Assembly: GCA_963736975.1 (NCBI GenBank)
Contig: CAVTQY010000002.1
Coordinates: forward strand, 1,054,001 to 1,118,000
DNA length: 64,000 nucleotides
Origin: CAVTQY01 sp963736975
Lineage (GTDB): Bacteria; Pseudomonadota; Alphaproteobacteria; Acetobacterales; Acetobacteraceae
Direction: 5' to 3'
Shown here: positions 62,498 to 64,000 of the stretch, piece after piece
Layout: each line of letters opens with the position of its first letter
Numbering within the stretch: position 1 is the stretch's first letter
The notes under the pieces: generated by a model
The model's input: only the letters and a program-made list of their open reading frames with translations
What the model was told of the DNA's origin: nothing
Database searches by the model: none
Position numbers and translations under genes: made by a program

Positions 62498-63738
62498 GCA
62501 AAGAACTCCCGCACGCGCACAAGCGCATCCGCGAGGGCGTCGATCTCGGCACGCGTGGTATAGACGCCGAAGCTGGCGCGGGCGGTGCTGTCAAGCCCGA
62601 AGCGCCGCATCAACGGCTCGGCGCAGTGATGCCCGGCGCGCACCGCAATCCCCTGGCGGTCGAGCAACGTCGCCACATCGTGCGCGTGGGCGCGATCGAG
62701 GGCAAAGGACACCACGCCGCCGCGATCCTGCGCGCGGCCAAGCACGGTGACGCCACTTATGTCGGACAGGCGGGCGAGCGCATGGTCCACCAGCATGGCC
62801 TCGTGTGCGGCGATGGGGGGATAACCGATCGCCAGCACATAATCGATCGCCGCTTTGAGCCCGATCGCTTCGATGATCGGCGGGGTGCCGGCTTCGAATT
62901 TATGCGGCACGGATGCCCACTCGGAACGCTCATAGGTGACCGAGGAAATCATTTCACCGCCGCCGAGGAATGGCGGCATGCGGTCGAGCAGCTCGCGTCG
63001 GCCCCAGAGCACGCCAATGCCGGTAGGCCCATACAGCTTGTGGCCGGTGAAGGCGTAGAAGTCGCAATCGAGCGCCTGCACATCGACCGCGCGGTGCACG
63101 ACAGCCTGGGCGCCGTCGAACATCACCTTGGCGCCGTGCGCATGGGCGATGCGAACGATGCGCTCCGCTGGGGTGACGGTACCAAGCACGTTGGACATGT
63201 GGGTCATGGAGACCAGCCCGACCCTCCCGTCCTCCAGCAGCGCCTCGAAGGCTGCCATGTCGAGCTCGCCGGCATCGGTGATGGGGGCGACGCGGAGCTC
63301 GATGCCGCGTTCGTCGCGCAGCAACTGCCAGGGCACGATGTTGGAGTGGTGCTCCATGCCGGAGATCAGCACCGCCTGACCCGGACGCAGCACGCCGCGA
63401 CCGTAGCTGTGAGCAACCAGGTTCAGCGCGCCGGTGACGTTGCCGGTGAAAACGATCTCGTGCCGGTCGGGTGCGTTGATCAGCCCGGCCACCGCATCCC
63501 GGGCGGCTTCGTACGCGTCGGTGGTGCGTTCGCTCATCCAATGGAGGCCGCGATGCACGTTGGCGTACTGCGTCTCCATCGCGGTGCGCATGGCATCGAT
63601 GACGGCGCGGGGCTTCTGTGCCGAGGCGGCGCTGTCGAGGAAAACCAGCGGTTTGCCGCGCACGGTCTGGCGCAGGATCGGGAAATCCTCGCGGATGCGC
63701 GCCACGTCCAACGGGCGGGGGAGGCTTTCGACGTTCAT
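62494..63738 (-). CDS. sufS: Cysteine desulfurase SufS
   Basis: This 414-aa class V PLP enzyme removes sulphur from cysteine. The PLP Lys is in FYAFTGHKLYGPTGIG (about residue 233), the His stacking on PLP is in SGMEHHSNIVPWQ, and the persulfide Cys is in RAGHHCAEPLM near residue 370. The longer upstream frame is antisense-like read-through of sufD; the ATG at 63738 overlaps the sufD stop. Confidence 0.95.
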   Translation of the reverse strand: MNVESLPRPLDVARIREDFPILRQTVRGKPLVFLDSAASAQKPRAVIDAMRTAMETQYANVHRGLHWMSERTTDAYEAARDAVAGLINAPDRHEIVFTGNVTGALNLVAHSYGRGVLRPGQAVLISGMEHHSNIVPWQLLRDERGIELRVAPITDAGELDMAAFEALLEDGRVGLVSMTHMSNVLGTVTPAERIVRIAHAHGAKVMFDGAQAVVHRAVDVQALDCDFYAFTGHKLYGPTGIGVLWGRRELLDRMPPFLGGGEMISSVTYERSEWASVPHKFEAGTPPIIEAIGLKAAIDYVLAIGYPPIAAHEAMLVDHALARLSDISGVTVLGRAQDRGGVVSFALDRAHAHDVATLLDRQGIAVRAGHHCAEPLMRRFGLDSTARASFGVYTTRAEIDALADALVRVREFFA

Positions 63739-64000
63739 GCGGCCTCTCCTTCCCACCAGTGTTCCACGGCGGCTTCCAATGCGCCGCGGACGGTGTCGTT
63801 GGCAACCGCCTCTAGCGCTTCCGCCAGGAAGGCGCGGACCAGCATGGCGCGGGCTTCCGCGTACGGCACACCGCGCGTGCGCAGATAGAAGAGCTGGTCG
63901 GCATCGAGTTCGCCGACTGTAGCGCCGTGACTGCATTTCACGTCGTCGGCGAAGATTTCCAGTTCGGGCTTGGTATCGATCTCGGCATCGGGCGACAGCA
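63735..64000 (-). CDS. sufD: SufD, C-terminal part (runs off the right edge)
   Basis: The visible 88 codons end a SufB/SufD beta-helix protein: ELEIFADDVKCSHGATVGELDADQLFYLRTRGVPYAEARAMLVRAFLAE is the strongly conserved C-terminal block with the His involved in cluster assembly on the SufBCD scaffold. The 5' end, and probably sufC and sufB, lie beyond 64000. Its TGA overlaps the sufS ATG. Confidence 0.95.
   Translation of the reverse strand, partial: LSPDAEIDTKPELEIFADDVKCSHGATVGELDADQLFYLRTRGVPYAEARAMLVRAFLAEALEAVANDTVRGALEAAVEHWWEGEAA

Overview
The window looks like chromosomal DNA from a GC-rich alphaproteobacterium, most likely Acetobacteraceae (Rhodospirillales). The reasons are the zapA - 6S RNA - 5-FCL order, the yqeY-dnaG-rpoD cluster, a carAB locus whose CarA carries an extra N-terminal helix-turn-helix, a SufS/SufU/SufT/SufA iron-sulphur operon, and dispersed GC-rich intergenic repeats. 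This is inferred from gene content and style; no rRNA or tRNA gene was seen that would fix the taxon.

Layout. 0-8.3 kb: an MFS transporter with a small lipoprotein, an enolase-superfamily enzyme, YebC, a monooxygenase-fold protein, a broken PIN toxin, a YmdB-type phosphoesterase, 5-FCL, 6S RNA, ZapA, and thiE-pdxJ. 8.4-12.8 kb: a luciferase-like monooxygenase, two tandem paralogous lipoproteins, a CYTH-CHAD protein and an acetyltransferase. 12.8-25.7 kb is the core block: rpoD, dnaG, yqeY, carA, carB, greA, threonine deaminase and a sulfurtransferase. An AT-richer HTH plus PD-(D/E)XK nuclease-like gene sits between carA and carB. 25.8-40.6 kb is an accessory catabolic/transport region: an entericidin, a sugar-type ABC importer whose two tandem binding proteins are both frameshifted, an HpcH/HpaI aldolase, a ParA, a CopD-like membrane protein, an orphan binding protein plus MFS, a frameshifted glycogen-debranching-type enzyme, and diaminopropionate ammonia-lyase next to a decayed M20 peptidase.

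40.6-55.9 kb is the most coherent system: a 2-aminoethylphosphonate (AEP) catabolic locus. On the minus strand phnW-phnA-phnY encodes AEP -> phosphonoacetaldehyde -> phosphonoacetate -> acetate + phosphate. It is followed without gaps by an AEP ABC importer (phnS, phnT, phnU, phnV) and a metallophosphoesterase, with a divergent LysR regulator. Beside it are a PbfA-type (R)-1-hydroxy-AEP ammonia-lyase co-directional with an EamA exporter, a DeoR-type regulator, and an FAD/GcvT-type amine-demethylating oxidoreductase. The promoter of that oxidoreductase is overlapped by a perfect inverted repeat.

55.9-59.9 kb is a graveyard of degenerate mobile elements: two group II intron reverse transcriptases, an IS110, a tyrosine recombinase fragment and an IS5-type fragment. 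59.9-64 kb holds an MscS channel and a minus-strand suf operon (sufD-sufS-sufU-sufT-sufA) that runs off the right edge.

Several genes between 29 and 39 kb carry single-base frameshifts or internal deletions. Some of these may be sequencing errors (one lies in an A6 run) and need checking before they are read as biology.
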